Below are positions 40,565 to 49,270 of a stretch of DNA of 64,000 nucleotides, piece by piece. Position 1 is the first letter of the stretch; the number at the start of each line of letters is the position of its first letter. The translations under genes and the position numbers were made by a program. Source of the DNA: UBA8079 sp965205535 (lineage in GTDB: Bacteria > Pseudomonadota > Alphaproteobacteria > UBA6615); assembly GCA_965205535.1 (NCBI GenBank), contig CBDBHH010000005.1:3038001-3102000 (forward strand). The letters are read 5' to 3'. The notes beneath the pieces were generated by a model. The model saw nothing but the letters and a program-made list of their open reading frames with translations. It made no database searches and was not told the DNA's origin.

Positions 40565-41577
40565 ATGAAGGCCGTCTCCTATACCCGTCACGGCCCGGCG
40601 GCCGAGGTGCTCGAGTTCGGCGACTTGCCCGATCCGAGCCCGGCCGACGGTGAAGTCCTGATCGAGGTCGCCACGTCGGGCGTGAACCCGTCCGACGTAA
40701 AGGCCGGGCGGGATATCTGTGGCCGATGACCGCACCGCGTACCATCCCCCATTCAGACGGTGCGGGTGTCATCGTGGCGGTGGGGAGCGGGGTTGATCCG
40801 GCAAGGGTCGGCGAGCGGGTCTGGACCTACAACGTCAACCGCACCGCCGACGGGCTCGGCCAGGGTGCGATCGGCACGGCGTCGACGCTTGTTGCCGTGC
40901 GCGCGACGCAGGCCGTGCTGTTGCCGGAGAATACGGATTTCGTGGCCGCGGCCGCGCTCGGCGTACCGGCCATGACCGCCCATGCAGCGCTGCTGACGGA
41001 TGGCCCGGTCGGGGGGATGTCGGTGCTTGTTACGGGCGGCGCCGGCGCGGTGGGATCGCTCGCCATCCAGATCGCCAGATGGGCCGGTGCCGCGCGCATC
41101 GTCACGACGGTCAGCTCCGATGCGACGGCGCAGCTTGCCATGGACGACGGGGCGGACGCCGCAGTGAACTATCGTGAACTTGGGATTGGCGACGACCTGC
41201 GCGATGCGCTGCTGGACGCCAACCACGGGCAGAAGTTCGATCGCATGGTCGATGTGGATTTCGGCAGCTACGTGAACCTGTCGGCGCAGGTCCTGCACCA
41301 CGGTGCTGTGATCGGCACCTATGCGTCCATGTCCGAGCCCAAGCCGACCGTCGATTTCTACCCGTTGATGATGAACAATATCACCATCCGGATGGTCGAG
41401 GTCTATGCCCAGTCGCCGGCGCGGTTCGCCGAAATTTATGACGGTGTGAACAGGGTACTCGGGGACGGCGCGCTGGTGCCGCGCATCGATACGACATACG
41501 CGCTGGCCGATACGATCGCTGCTCATGAACGGGGCGAGTCTGGCGGCCAGCTCGGCAATGTGATTGTCGAGGTCTAG
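40565..41577 (+). pseudogene. NADPH:quinone reductase-type MDR protein, single-base frameshift
   Basis: The frame starting at ATG 40565 encodes MKAVSYTRHGPAAEVLEFGD to GVNPSDVKAG and ends at 40729; the overlapping frame reads AGYLWPMTAPRTIPHSDGAG to the end. Family members run VK.R.GYL-PMxxPRxIPHSDGAG, so one base is missing near 40703-40708 (GGCCGGGCGGG). The remaining protein (about 337 residues) has the Rossmann motif VTGGAGAVGSLAIQIARWAG and looks healthy. It would reduce quinones or enones with NADPH. Either a recent frameshift or a sequence error. Its 3' end overlaps the LysR gene end by four bases. Confidence 0.85.
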
Positions 41578-42521
41578 GCGGCGAACGCCCGTTCGCAGAT
41601 GTCCCGGGCCCGGGCATAGTCTTTTGCGATATCGATCGCCAGCCCTTCGCGGAACGCGGTCAGGGCCGGGTTCTGCCGGGCTTCATGGGTGATGTAGCCG
41701 AACGGGCGGTAGGGTCCCGGCAGCCGGAACGGCAGGACGGCATAGTCACCTGAATCTACCAGGTTCCCCGCGATCAGGTCGGGCAACACCGTGAGCATGT
41801 CGGAATTCTCCATCACCGCGTGCATGGCGCTGGCCGAATTGCTCTCGAAGGCCGGCAGGTCGATGTAGTCCACCCCGACGGCTGTGAGGGCGAGGCGCGT
41901 GTCGCGGTTCAGGAGGCTGTCACGGGCATGCGTGATCCATCGGGCCTGCGCGAGCATTTCAGGGGTGATGCGCGGGACATCGAGCAGCGGATGTCCGATC
42001 CGCCCGACGATGACATTCTCGCCGCGTGTCAGGCGTTCGACGATCAGGTTCGGGATCCCCTCGATGACGTCGACAGGGGCCATGATCAGATCGAGGTCAC
42101 CTTCTACCAGTTGGGTGAGGAGGGCTGGCGCGTAGCCGTTCTGGAGCACGATTCTAATTTCGGGATAGCGCTGTAGCCATGACGCAATGAAACCCGATGC
42201 CACCCGATGGCTATGAAACGGCGGTGCGCCGATGCGCAGTTCACCCTGTTCGCCCGCCGCCACCCGTTCGGCCAGTTCGGATATCTGCTCGGTTGCCATG
42301 CGGATGGAACGACCGTGGCTTGCGAGTTCCGTCCCCAGGGCGGTGGGGGTGACCGGATTGCGGCGCGACGCAAAGATCGGCGCGCCGAGCTGGGCCTCGA
42401 GTGCGCTGGCCATGCGGCTCAGCGCCGGTTGGCTCGTGTTCAGGCGCTCGGCAGCCAGTGTAAACGAGCCGCACTCGAGAATTTCGGTCAGCTGGATGAG
42501 ATGCTTGGGATCAATAGACAT
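41574..42521 (-). CDS. LysR-family transcriptional regulator
   Basis: A 315-residue LysR protein with the N-terminal winged helix-turn-helix (IQLTEILECGSFTLAAERLN, TSQPALSRMASALEAQLGAP) and a substrate-binding effector domain (ELRIGAPPFHSHRVASGFIA onward). It is divergent from the dctPQM operon and likely controls it, the classic LysR arrangement. The start at 42521 is chosen by family length; ATG 42542 would add seven residues. Neither has a clear ribosome binding site. A perfect 7-3-7 inverted repeat covers this start. Confidence 0.88.
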   Translation of the reverse strand: MSIDPKHLIQLTEILECGSFTLAAERLNTSQPALSRMASALEAQLGAPIFASRRNPVTPTALGTELASHGRSIRMATEQISELAERVAAGEQGELRIGAPPFHSHRVASGFIASWLQRYPEIRIVLQNGYAPALLTQLVEGDLDLIMAPVDVIEGIPNLIVERLTRGENVIVGRIGHPLLDVPRITPEMLAQARWITHARDSLLNRDTRLALTAVGVDYIDLPAFESNSASAMHAVMENSDMLTVLPDLIAGNLVDSGDYAVLPFRLPGPYRPFGYITHEARQNPALTAFREGLAIDIAKDYARARDICERAFAA

Positions 42522-42535
42522 ATCAGAATGATATG
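42519..42535. promoter_or_regulatory. Candidate LysR operator
   Basis: CATATCA-GAA-TGATATG, a perfect inverted repeat, lies at the start of the LysR gene in the 117-base gap before dctP. Two TCATGA palindromes follow at 42539-42544 and 42549-42554. Position and symmetry fit autoregulation and control of the TRAP operon. Confidence 0.5.
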
Positions 42536-42638
42536 ATGTCATGAGTTATCATGATTTTTCAATCTTTTGTGTCTGGGATATTCTGTCCGCAACCGAGGCC
42601 GGATACACCGGTCCCACGAACACCAATGGGAGATGACA

Positions 42639-43676
42639 ATGCGTATTGTGCTTAGCCTTGCATTCGCATCCGCCGTGTTGGCCGCGATGATCTCGCTGCC
42701 CGGACACGCGCATGCAAAAACACGAATTCTGACCAACTGCTTCTGGCCGCCGCAGCACTACATGTGCACGCAGGTCCTGCCGACCTGGGGCAAGTGGGTC
42801 AAGGAAGCAACGGACGGTCGCGTGACGGTCCAGATTCCGCCGAAATCCCTGGCCTCGCCGCCCGAGCAGTGGGGTTCGGTCGAGAAGGGCATCGCCGATG
42901 CCGCCGTTCAATTCAACGGCTTCGTCGCCAACCGCGTGACCGGTCCGCTGGTTGCCATGAACCCGTTCGTGGCCAGCGCCGATGCGCCGGCCATGTCGCA
43001 GGCGCTGTGGGAGACCTATCAGAAGTTCTTCCCGGACGAGTATAAGGGCGTCCATGCCTTGTCGATGTGGGTGATCACCCCGGCCGAGGTCTACAGCCAG
43101 AACGACACGCCGATCAATTCGGTGGCCGACCTCAAGTCCCGCAAGATCTGGGCGCTGCCCGGCACGGTTGCGAACCTGATGAAGAAGGTTGGCGTCGGCG
43201 TTGTTGCCGGTCCGGCCGTGCAGGCCAACGAGGTTATCTCGCGCGGCGTGGTGGATGGTCATATCGGGCTCAGCCCGGTGTCGATCGCCGCGTTCCAGCT
43301 TGGGCCGTACACCAAGTCGATGACCCAGTTCAAAACCCGGATCTACTCGACCAGCTTCTCCTTCGTGATGAACGAAAAGAAGTGGGACGAGCTTTCGAAG
43401 GAAGATCAGACGGCGATCACGTCCGTCAGCGGCGAAAAGTTCGCGCGCATGGCATCGCAGTTCTGGGTGGATGGCGACGCGGCGGCGATCAAGCGGTTCA
43501 ACTCCGAGTGGGGGATCACCGTTCATGACGCCGATCCGGCATTCGAGGCGGAACTGACTGAAGCGTCCAAGTTCCTCACCGCGGGCTGGATCAAGCGCGC
43601 GACCGACAAGGGGATCGATGGCAAGGGTGCCTATGATTTCTACGTCAATCGCGTTCGTGAGCTGTCCAGCTTCTAG
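42639..43676 (+). CDS. TRAP transporter substrate-binding protein (DctP-like)
   Basis: A 345-residue periplasmic protein from ATG 42639 (GGGAG upstream). The signal peptide VLSLAFASAVLAAMISLPGHAHA ends at AHAHA-KTRI. The DctP-family body includes TVQIPPKSLASPPEQWGSVE, WVITPAEVYSQNDTPINSVA and DLKSRKIWALPGTVANLMKK, with a conserved Arg (SRKIW) that usually binds the ligand carboxylate. The longer frame from 42567 has no signal and overlaps the control region. First gene of the TRAP operon. Confidence 0.92.
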   Translation: MRIVLSLAFASAVLAAMISLPGHAHAKTRILTNCFWPPQHYMCTQVLPTWGKWVKEATDGRVTVQIPPKSLASPPEQWGSVEKGIADAAVQFNGFVANRVTGPLVAMNPFVASADAPAMSQALWETYQKFFPDEYKGVHALSMWVITPAEVYSQNDTPINSVADLKSRKIWALPGTVANLMKKVGVGVVAGPAVQANEVISRGVVDGHIGLSPVSIAAFQLGPYTKSMTQFKTRIYSTSFSFVMNEKKWDELSKEDQTAITSVSGEKFARMASQFWVDGDAAAIKRFNSEWGITVHDADPAFEAELTEASKFLTAGWIKRATDKGIDGKGAYDFYVNRVRELSSF

Positions 43677-43718
43677 TCTGCCCGTCGGCATGACATCCTG
43701 AATCGGGGAGGGTACGCC

Positions 43719-44228
43719 ATGCAGTCCGTCGCACGCGCCGTGCTGCCGCGTATCCTCTCGGTTCTGGAGGCCGTTTCGGCCATTCTTCTGTTCGTCATGA
43801 TGGCGTTGACCTTCGTCGACGTTATCGGACGCTACGTCTTCACCGCACCTGTCTTCGGCGCGGCGGAGATGATCCAGTTCCTGCTCGCCATGACGATCTT
43901 CGGTGGGCTGAGCCTGATCAACGCCCATGACAGCCACATCACGGTCGAATTGTTCGAGCCGTGGTTGTTAAAGCGCTTCCCGCGGCTGCAACCGATTATC
44001 GTTCAGACATTCTCCGTGGGCGTGATGTTGATCATCGCCTGGCAACTGACGGTGTTTGCGATCGAGGCCCATCACATCGGCAGCTTCACTGTCGTCCTTG
44101 AATGGCCGCTGGTGGTGGTCGCCGGAACGGTCGCGGGGCTTTCGGTCGTAAGTCTGATCGTTCAGATCCTCGGTTTGTTCCTGCAGAGCGACCCTGAATG
44201 GCGTGGTGAACACGGAGATCCTCTGTGA
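43719..44228 (+). CDS. TRAP transporter small permease (DctQ-like)
   Basis: A 169-residue protein with four membrane segments (AISAILLFVMMALTFVDVIG, FGAAEMIQFLLAMTIFGGLS, FSVGVMLIIAWQLTVFAIEA and VVAGTVAGLSVVSLIVQIL), the usual DctQ topology. The stop overlaps the DctM start by four bases (44225-44228). It bridges the binding protein and the large subunit. Confidence 0.9.
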   Translation: MQSVARAVLPRILSVLEAVSAILLFVMMALTFVDVIGRYVFTAPVFGAAEMIQFLLAMTIFGGLSLINAHDSHITVELFEPWLLKRFPRLQPIIVQTFSVGVMLIIAWQLTVFAIEAHHIGSFTVVLEWPLVVVAGTVAGLSVVSLIVQILGLFLQSDPEWRGEHGDPL

Positions 44229-45520
44229 GCACCGCGTTAATCGGTTTCGGCATACTTCTTCTTCTGTGTTTCTTCGGGTTCCGCGTCGGGTTCGCGACCC
44301 TGTTCGTGGGTCTGGTCGGGTTTGCGCTGCAACGCGGCTGGTCGCCGGCCCTGTCCATGACGGGTCAGCAGATCATGGACGACGCGATGTCGTACAATCT
44401 GTCCGTCATCCCACTATTCATCCTGATGGGCGTGTTCATCTACCGCGCGGATCTTTCGAAAGATCTCTACACGGCGGCCTATTCGGGGCTCGGACGGTTC
44501 CGCGGCGGGCTCGCGCTCTCTACCGTCGTCGCCTGTGCTGGTTTCTCGGCGGTGTCGGGATCGTCGGTCGCAACGGCTGCCACCATGACCCGCGTCGCCA
44601 TGGGGCCGATGCGCAAATACAAATATCACGACAGCCTGTCGTCCGGGACGATCGCGGCGGGCGGTACGCTGGGCATCATGATCCCGCCGTCGGTACCGCT
44701 CGTAATCTTCGGCATCGTGGCCGAGCAGGATATTGGCAAGCTGTTTATCGCCGGGGTTCTGCCGGGCATTCTTCTCGTCGCGCTGTTCATGGGCGCGGTC
44801 GCGGTCGTGGTGCGGATTAACCCCGAAGCGGGACCGGCCGGCGAGCCGCTCGACCCGGAAGTGGCGCGGCGCGCGCAACGTGCGGTCTGGCCGGTGCTGG
44901 CTCTTTTCGTGCTTGTGCTTGGCGGCATCTACGGCAAGGTCTTCACGCCGACCGAAGCCTCGGGCATTGGTGCGGTGGGCGCCGCGGCCATCGCCTTCAT
45001 GCGCGGGCATTTGCGCAGCCTGACCGAGTGGCGCGACGCGCTGGTCGAGGCAACACGGACCACGGCGACGCTGTTTATCGTCATCTTCGGCGCGCTGGTC
45101 TTCGCCCAGTTCATCAACCTGTCTGGTCTGCCATATGATCTTGTCGACATCGTCGATGACTTCGAACTTACCGGCACGCAGATTGTCATTTTCGTCATGC
45201 TTATCGCGGTGCTGATGGGCATGGTCTTCGAATCCATCGGCATCCTGCTGCTGCTGGTTCCGGTGTTCCTGCCGTCGCTGTTTGCGGCCGGCGTGGACAT
45301 GATTTGGTTCGGTATTCTCGTCGTGCTGGTGACCGAACTGGGGCTGATCACACCGCCGATCGGAATGAATGTTTTTGTCGTGCGTTCGGTGATGCCGGAC
45401 ATCAAGCTCGGACATATTTTCAAAGGTGTCGTGGCGTTTATCGTCGCCGACGTGATCGCGCTGGTGCTGGTTTTCTGGCTGCCGGAGATCGCGACCTTCC
45501 TGCCAAAATTGATGGAGTGA
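44225..45520 (+). CDS. TRAP transporter large permease (DctM-like)
   Basis: A 431-residue membrane protein with about 12 segments and DctM signatures: VSGSSVATAATMTRVAMGPM, TIAAGGTLGIMIPPSVPLVI and LGLITPPIGMNVFVVRSVMP. It catalyses sodium-coupled uptake of the acid delivered by DctP. The sulfatase/phosphonate monoester hydrolase gene begins 26 bases downstream, so its substrate or product may be related to the transported compound. Confidence 0.93.
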   Translation: MSTALIGFGILLLLCFFGFRVGFATLFVGLVGFALQRGWSPALSMTGQQIMDDAMSYNLSVIPLFILMGVFIYRADLSKDLYTAAYSGLGRFRGGLALSTVVACAGFSAVSGSSVATAATMTRVAMGPMRKYKYHDSLSSGTIAAGGTLGIMIPPSVPLVIFGIVAEQDIGKLFIAGVLPGILLVALFMGAVAVVVRINPEAGPAGEPLDPEVARRAQRAVWPVLALFVLVLGGIYGKVFTPTEASGIGAVGAAAIAFMRGHLRSLTEWRDALVEATRTTATLFIVIFGALVFAQFINLSGLPYDLVDIVDDFELTGTQIVIFVMLIAVLMGMVFESIGILLLLVPVFLPSLFAAGVDMIWFGILVVLVTELGLITPPIGMNVFVVRSVMPDIKLGHIFKGVVAFIVADVIALVLVFWLPEIATFLPKLME

Positions 45521-45546
45521 CGGACGCCCGTCCGTAGGAGATTTAT

Positions 45547-47181
45547 ATGGGCAAGTTAAAGAATGTTCTGTGGATCATGGCCGATCAGCTGCGCTGGGAT
45601 TACCTGTCCTGCTACGGCCATCCCCATCTGGAGACACCGCATCTGGACGGGTTGGCCGCGCGTGGCGTGCGGTTCAACAAAGCCTATGTTCAGTCGCCGA
45701 TCTGTGGCCCCTCGCGCATGAGCTTCTATACCGGGCGGTATGTGCGCAGCCACGGCGCGACCTGGAACGGCTTTCCGCTGCGTGTCGGCGAGCCGACCCT
45801 CGGTGATCACCTGCGCGAGATCGGCGCGGAATGCGTGCTGGTCGGCAAGACCCACATGATCCCCGACACCGAAGGCATGAAACGCCTGGGCATCGATCCG
45901 GAATCCATGATCGGTGTGCACACCGCCGAGTGCGGCTTCACGCCGTTCGAGCGCGACGATGGCATGCACCCCGAGGGCTATTACGACATCAACCCCAACT
46001 ATGACGAGTATCTGCGCGACCAGGGCCTGGGCGGCGACAATCCATGGGAGGAGTGGGCCAACTCCACCGAAGACGAGGACGGCGCGCTCCTGTCCGGCTG
46101 GCTCATGGAGAATTCCGACAAGCCCGCGCGGGTGCCGGAGGAACATTCCGAGACGCCCTACATGACGACCCGCGGGATCGAGTTTATGGAGCAGGCGGGT
46201 GACAAGCCTTGGCTGTGCCATCTCTCCTACATCAAGCCCCACTGGCCCTATATCGTGCCGCCGCCCTATCACAACATGTACGGGCCCGACGACGTCATCG
46301 CGCCGGTTCGCTCCAACGCCGAGCGCATGACCGACCACCCGGTCTACAAGGCCTGGCAGAACCACCGGGTGTGCCAGGCCTTCTCCCGCGACGAGGTGCG
46401 CGAGCGCGTGATCCCGGCCTATATGGGCCTGATCAAGCAGCTCGACGATCAGATGGGGCGGTTGTTCGCCTATCTGGAAGAAAGCGGGCGTATGGACGAC
46501 ACCATGATCGTGATGTCGTCGGATCATGGCGACTATCTGGGCGATCACTGGCTGGGCGAGAAGGATCTGTTCCACGACGCCTCGGCCCGCGTCCCTTTGA
46601 TCATCTACGATCCCCGCGAGGAGGCCGACGCCACGCGTGGCACCACGTCGGATGCGCTGGTCGAGGGGATCGATCTGGCGCCGACATTTCTCGAGCTGAT
46701 GGGCGGCGAGGCCAAGCCGCATATTCTCGAGGGACGCTCGCTGGTGCCGATCCTGGAGGGGCGCCAGACCGAATGGCGGAACTACGCGATCTCGGAATAT
46801 GACTACGCGACCCGCCAGTCACGCACCGAGCTCGACATCGATCAAGCCGATGCGCGGCTGCTGATGATCTTCGACGGGCGGTGGAAATACATCCTTGCCG
46901 AAGGGTTCCGGCCGCTGCTGTTCGATCTCGAGAGCGATCCGGACGAACTCGTCGATCTCGGTGATGAGCCTGAGCATGAGGGCGTTCGCGCGGAGCTGCA
47001 TGAGGCACTGTTCGCATGGGCGCGCCAGCACCACACGCGAATTACCCGTGCGCCCCAACAGGTCGACCGCATGGCCGCCGGCGGCGAGCCGCCGGGCATC
47101 CAGATCGGCTTCTGGAACGCGGAAGAACTTCGCGAGTCCGGGCGCAAGAGCGTCCACCCGCCGGTCAACTTGGACAAATAG
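45547..47181 (+). CDS. Sulfatase-family hydrolase (phosphonate monoester hydrolase/arylsulfatase type)
   Basis: A 544-residue enzyme of the formylglycine sulfatase family. The nucleophile site is Cys53 in SPICGPSRMSFYTGR, to be converted to formylglycine; metal ligands are Asp12-Gln13 near the start, then SSDHGDYLGDH and the Lys in GEKDLFHDAS. The order and spacing, in particular LGDHWLGEKDLFHDASARVP, resemble the promiscuous phosphonate monoester hydrolases/arylsulfatases. No signal peptide is seen, so it is cytoplasmic. A start ribosome binding site, GTAGGAG, is present. It is in the TRAP operon and convergent with the deaminase gene. Confidence 0.9.
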   Translation: MGKLKNVLWIMADQLRWDYLSCYGHPHLETPHLDGLAARGVRFNKAYVQSPICGPSRMSFYTGRYVRSHGATWNGFPLRVGEPTLGDHLREIGAECVLVGKTHMIPDTEGMKRLGIDPESMIGVHTAECGFTPFERDDGMHPEGYYDINPNYDEYLRDQGLGGDNPWEEWANSTEDEDGALLSGWLMENSDKPARVPEEHSETPYMTTRGIEFMEQAGDKPWLCHLSYIKPHWPYIVPPPYHNMYGPDDVIAPVRSNAERMTDHPVYKAWQNHRVCQAFSRDEVRERVIPAYMGLIKQLDDQMGRLFAYLEESGRMDDTMIVMSSDHGDYLGDHWLGEKDLFHDASARVPLIIYDPREEADATRGTTSDALVEGIDLAPTFLELMGGEAKPHILEGRSLVPILEGRQTEWRNYAISEYDYATRQSRTELDIDQADARLLMIFDGRWKYILAEGFRPLLFDLESDPDELVDLGDEPEHEGVRAELHEALFAWARQHHTRITRAPQQVDRMAAGGEPPGIQIGFWNAEELRESGRKSVHPPVNLDK

Positions 47182-47186
47182 CAGGC

Positions 47187-47657
47187 CTAGTAGGGAACCT
47201 TGATCTCGGATTTGGCCCAGGCGTCGAACGCCGCAATGGACTCTTCGTGCAGCAATTGCTCGGTCGGTATCGAGCGCTCGCTGATGGGCTTGGGAATTTC
47301 GGTGTAGAGAAAGTCATCGTCGAAATCGATCTTCGCGGCGTCGACCTTGGTGTTGCCGTAGAAAATCCGGTCCAGGCGCGCCCAGTAGATGGCGCTTAGG
47401 CACATGGGGCAGGGCTCGCAGCTCGTGTAAACGACGCAACCTTCAAGGTTGTAGGTGCCCAGGCGCTCGCAGGCTTGCCGGATGGCAACGACTTCCGCGT
47501 GCGCGGTTGGATCGTTCGAACTCGTGACCAGATTGGTGCCCTCGCCGATGATTTCGCCGCCGCGCACGATGACCGCACCGAAGGGGCCGCCGGTCCCGTC
47601 GTCGACATTCTTTTTGGATAGCGCGATCGCGGCCCGCATGAAGGTTTCGTGGCTCAT
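47187..47657 (-). CDS. Nucleoside/guanine deaminase (CDA-fold)
   Basis: From ATG 47657 (GAGGAC about 7 bases upstream) the product is 156 residues. Zinc motifs: the His/Glu pair in DPTAHAEVVAIRQA and the two cysteines in SCEPCPMCLSAIYWARL. The C-terminal DDDFLYTEIPKPISERSIP is typical of guanine deaminases (GuaD-type) more than of tRNA adenosine deaminases. It would turn guanine into xanthine. The divergent xdhAB genes oxidise xanthine, so together they form a purine breakdown set. Confidence 0.85.
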   Translation of the reverse strand: MSHETFMRAAIALSKKNVDDGTGGPFGAVIVRGGEIIGEGTNLVTSSNDPTAHAEVVAIRQACERLGTYNLEGCVVYTSCEPCPMCLSAIYWARLDRIFYGNTKVDAAKIDFDDDFLYTEIPKPISERSIPTEQLLHEESIAAFDAWAKSEIKVPY

Positions 47658-47863
47658 TTCGCTTCGGTCCTCTTGAGACACCCCATGCCGTAACTGCGCG
47701 AGGGGAACATTGATCCAATGATGCGTATCGTACCATGCGCCGACGCGATAGGTCAGCGTTGGTCACCGGGCTCGCCAACGAGTTGCGCGCGCGATAATCT
47801 ATCTTGTTTGTTCCGTATCTGACGATGGTCAGCGCCGGGACCCGATTTAGTCTGAGGTCGAAC

Positions 47864-49270
47864 GTGACGATCAATTTTGTCCTGAATGGCGAAGCGCGAA
47901 CGGAGACGTCTGTTTCTCCGACGCGCACGGTGCTGGAGTATCTGCGCGAGGAAGTGGGCCTGACTGGCACCAAGGAAGGCTGCGCGGAGGGCGATTGCGG
48001 TGCCTGCTCGATCGTCATGGTGCGCAACGGTTCCGGCCGGCTCGAGGCGGTGAATTCCTGTCTCCTGACGATGGGTCAACTGGACGGCACGCGCCTCGCG
48101 ACGGTCGAGGGGCTGTCGGAGAAGGGTGGAGAGCTCGAAGCGGTGCAGGCAGCGATCGTCGACGAAGACGGCACCCAGTGCGGATTCTGTACGCCGGGGT
48201 TTGTAATGGCCCTGCACGCGTTCCGCCATTCGGGCGAGAACGTATCGGACGAAGCTATACATGACGCGCTGGCCGGCAATCTGTGTCGTTGCACCGGGTA
48301 TCGATCCATCGTCGCTGCAGCTCATGCGGCCACCTCAGGTAACATCGAGGATGCTGCACTCACCGCTGTGCCCGAGCCGACGGCGACGGAAGGCTACGAG
48401 GCGCAGGGCCAGTCCTTTCTCTCGCCAAAGAATCTCGACTCGCTGATCGCGGCCAGGGTCGAACATCCCGACGCGCCATTGCTTTCGGGGGGGACGGATC
48501 TGGGGCTCAGCTTCAGCAAGAGCCGCGCGGCTTTTCCCGTCACGATCTTCACCCAGAATGTCGCCGAGCTGACACGCGTTTCCGAGGATGACGCCGCCAT
48601 CACGATCGGTGCGGCCGTCACCTATTCGGACGTGTTGGCGCGGATCGAGGAATTGTACCCGTCCTTTGCGGTGTTGATTCACCGGATCGGTTCACGGCAG
48701 ATCCGCAATGTCGGAACCATTGGCGGCAATATCGGCAATGCGTCACCCATCGGCGACACGCCACCCTGCCTCATCGCACTCGACACGGCCCTCACATTGC
48801 ATGGCCCCAAGGGTGACCGTGAAATCCGGCTTGAGGACTATTTCCTCGACTACCGAAAGACCGACCTGGCAAGCGATGAGGTGATCGCCTCGCTGACCAT
48901 CCCGAAGCTGGCGCCGGATCAGATATTCCGCAGCTACAAGGTCTCCAAGCGTTACGACCAGGATATCTCTGCCGTTGTCGGCGCGTTCCGCCTGACCATC
49001 GTGGACGGCGTCGTCACCGAGGCGCGCATCGCGTTTGGCGGGATGGCGGCAACGCCGAAACGCGCACCTCATTGCGAGGCCGCGTTGGTCGGGCAGCCAT
49101 GGTCTGAAGAAACGGTCGCGCGCGCCGGTGCCGCGGTCTCGGAAGATTTCCAACCGATCGACGATCACCGGGCGACCGCCGACTACCGGGTCCGCGTCGC
49201 CGCCAACCTGTTCGTGCGCCTGCATCGTGATCTTGAAGGCGCCGACGACATCGAGGTCACCACGATATGA
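47864..49270 (+). CDS. xdhA: Xanthine dehydrogenase small subunit (FeS and FAD domains)
   Basis: From GTG 47864 (GAGG 7 bases upstream) the product is 468 residues, beginning INFVLNGEARTE as in the family; an ATG at 47825 or 47804 would add 13-20 residues. The first [2Fe-2S] domain has EGCAEGDCGACSIVM and NSCLLTMGQLDG; the second has GTQCGFCTPGFVMAL and AGNLCRCTGYRSI. The FAD domain follows (LLSGGTDLGLSFSKSRAAFP; RNVGTIGGNIGNASPIGDTP). It passes electrons from the molybdenum subunit to NAD. The stop overlaps the xdhB start by four bases. Confidence 0.94.
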   Translation: MTINFVLNGEARTETSVSPTRTVLEYLREEVGLTGTKEGCAEGDCGACSIVMVRNGSGRLEAVNSCLLTMGQLDGTRLATVEGLSEKGGELEAVQAAIVDEDGTQCGFCTPGFVMALHAFRHSGENVSDEAIHDALAGNLCRCTGYRSIVAAAHAATSGNIEDAALTAVPEPTATEGYEAQGQSFLSPKNLDSLIAARVEHPDAPLLSGGTDLGLSFSKSRAAFPVTIFTQNVAELTRVSEDDAAITIGAAVTYSDVLARIEELYPSFAVLIHRIGSRQIRNVGTIGGNIGNASPIGDTPPCLIALDTALTLHGPKGDREIRLEDYFLDYRKTDLASDEVIASLTIPKLAPDQIFRSYKVSKRYDQDISAVVGAFRLTIVDGVVTEARIAFGGMAATPKRAPHCEAALVGQPWSEETVARAGAAVSEDFQPIDDHRATADYRVRVAANLFVRLHRDLEGADDIEVTTI

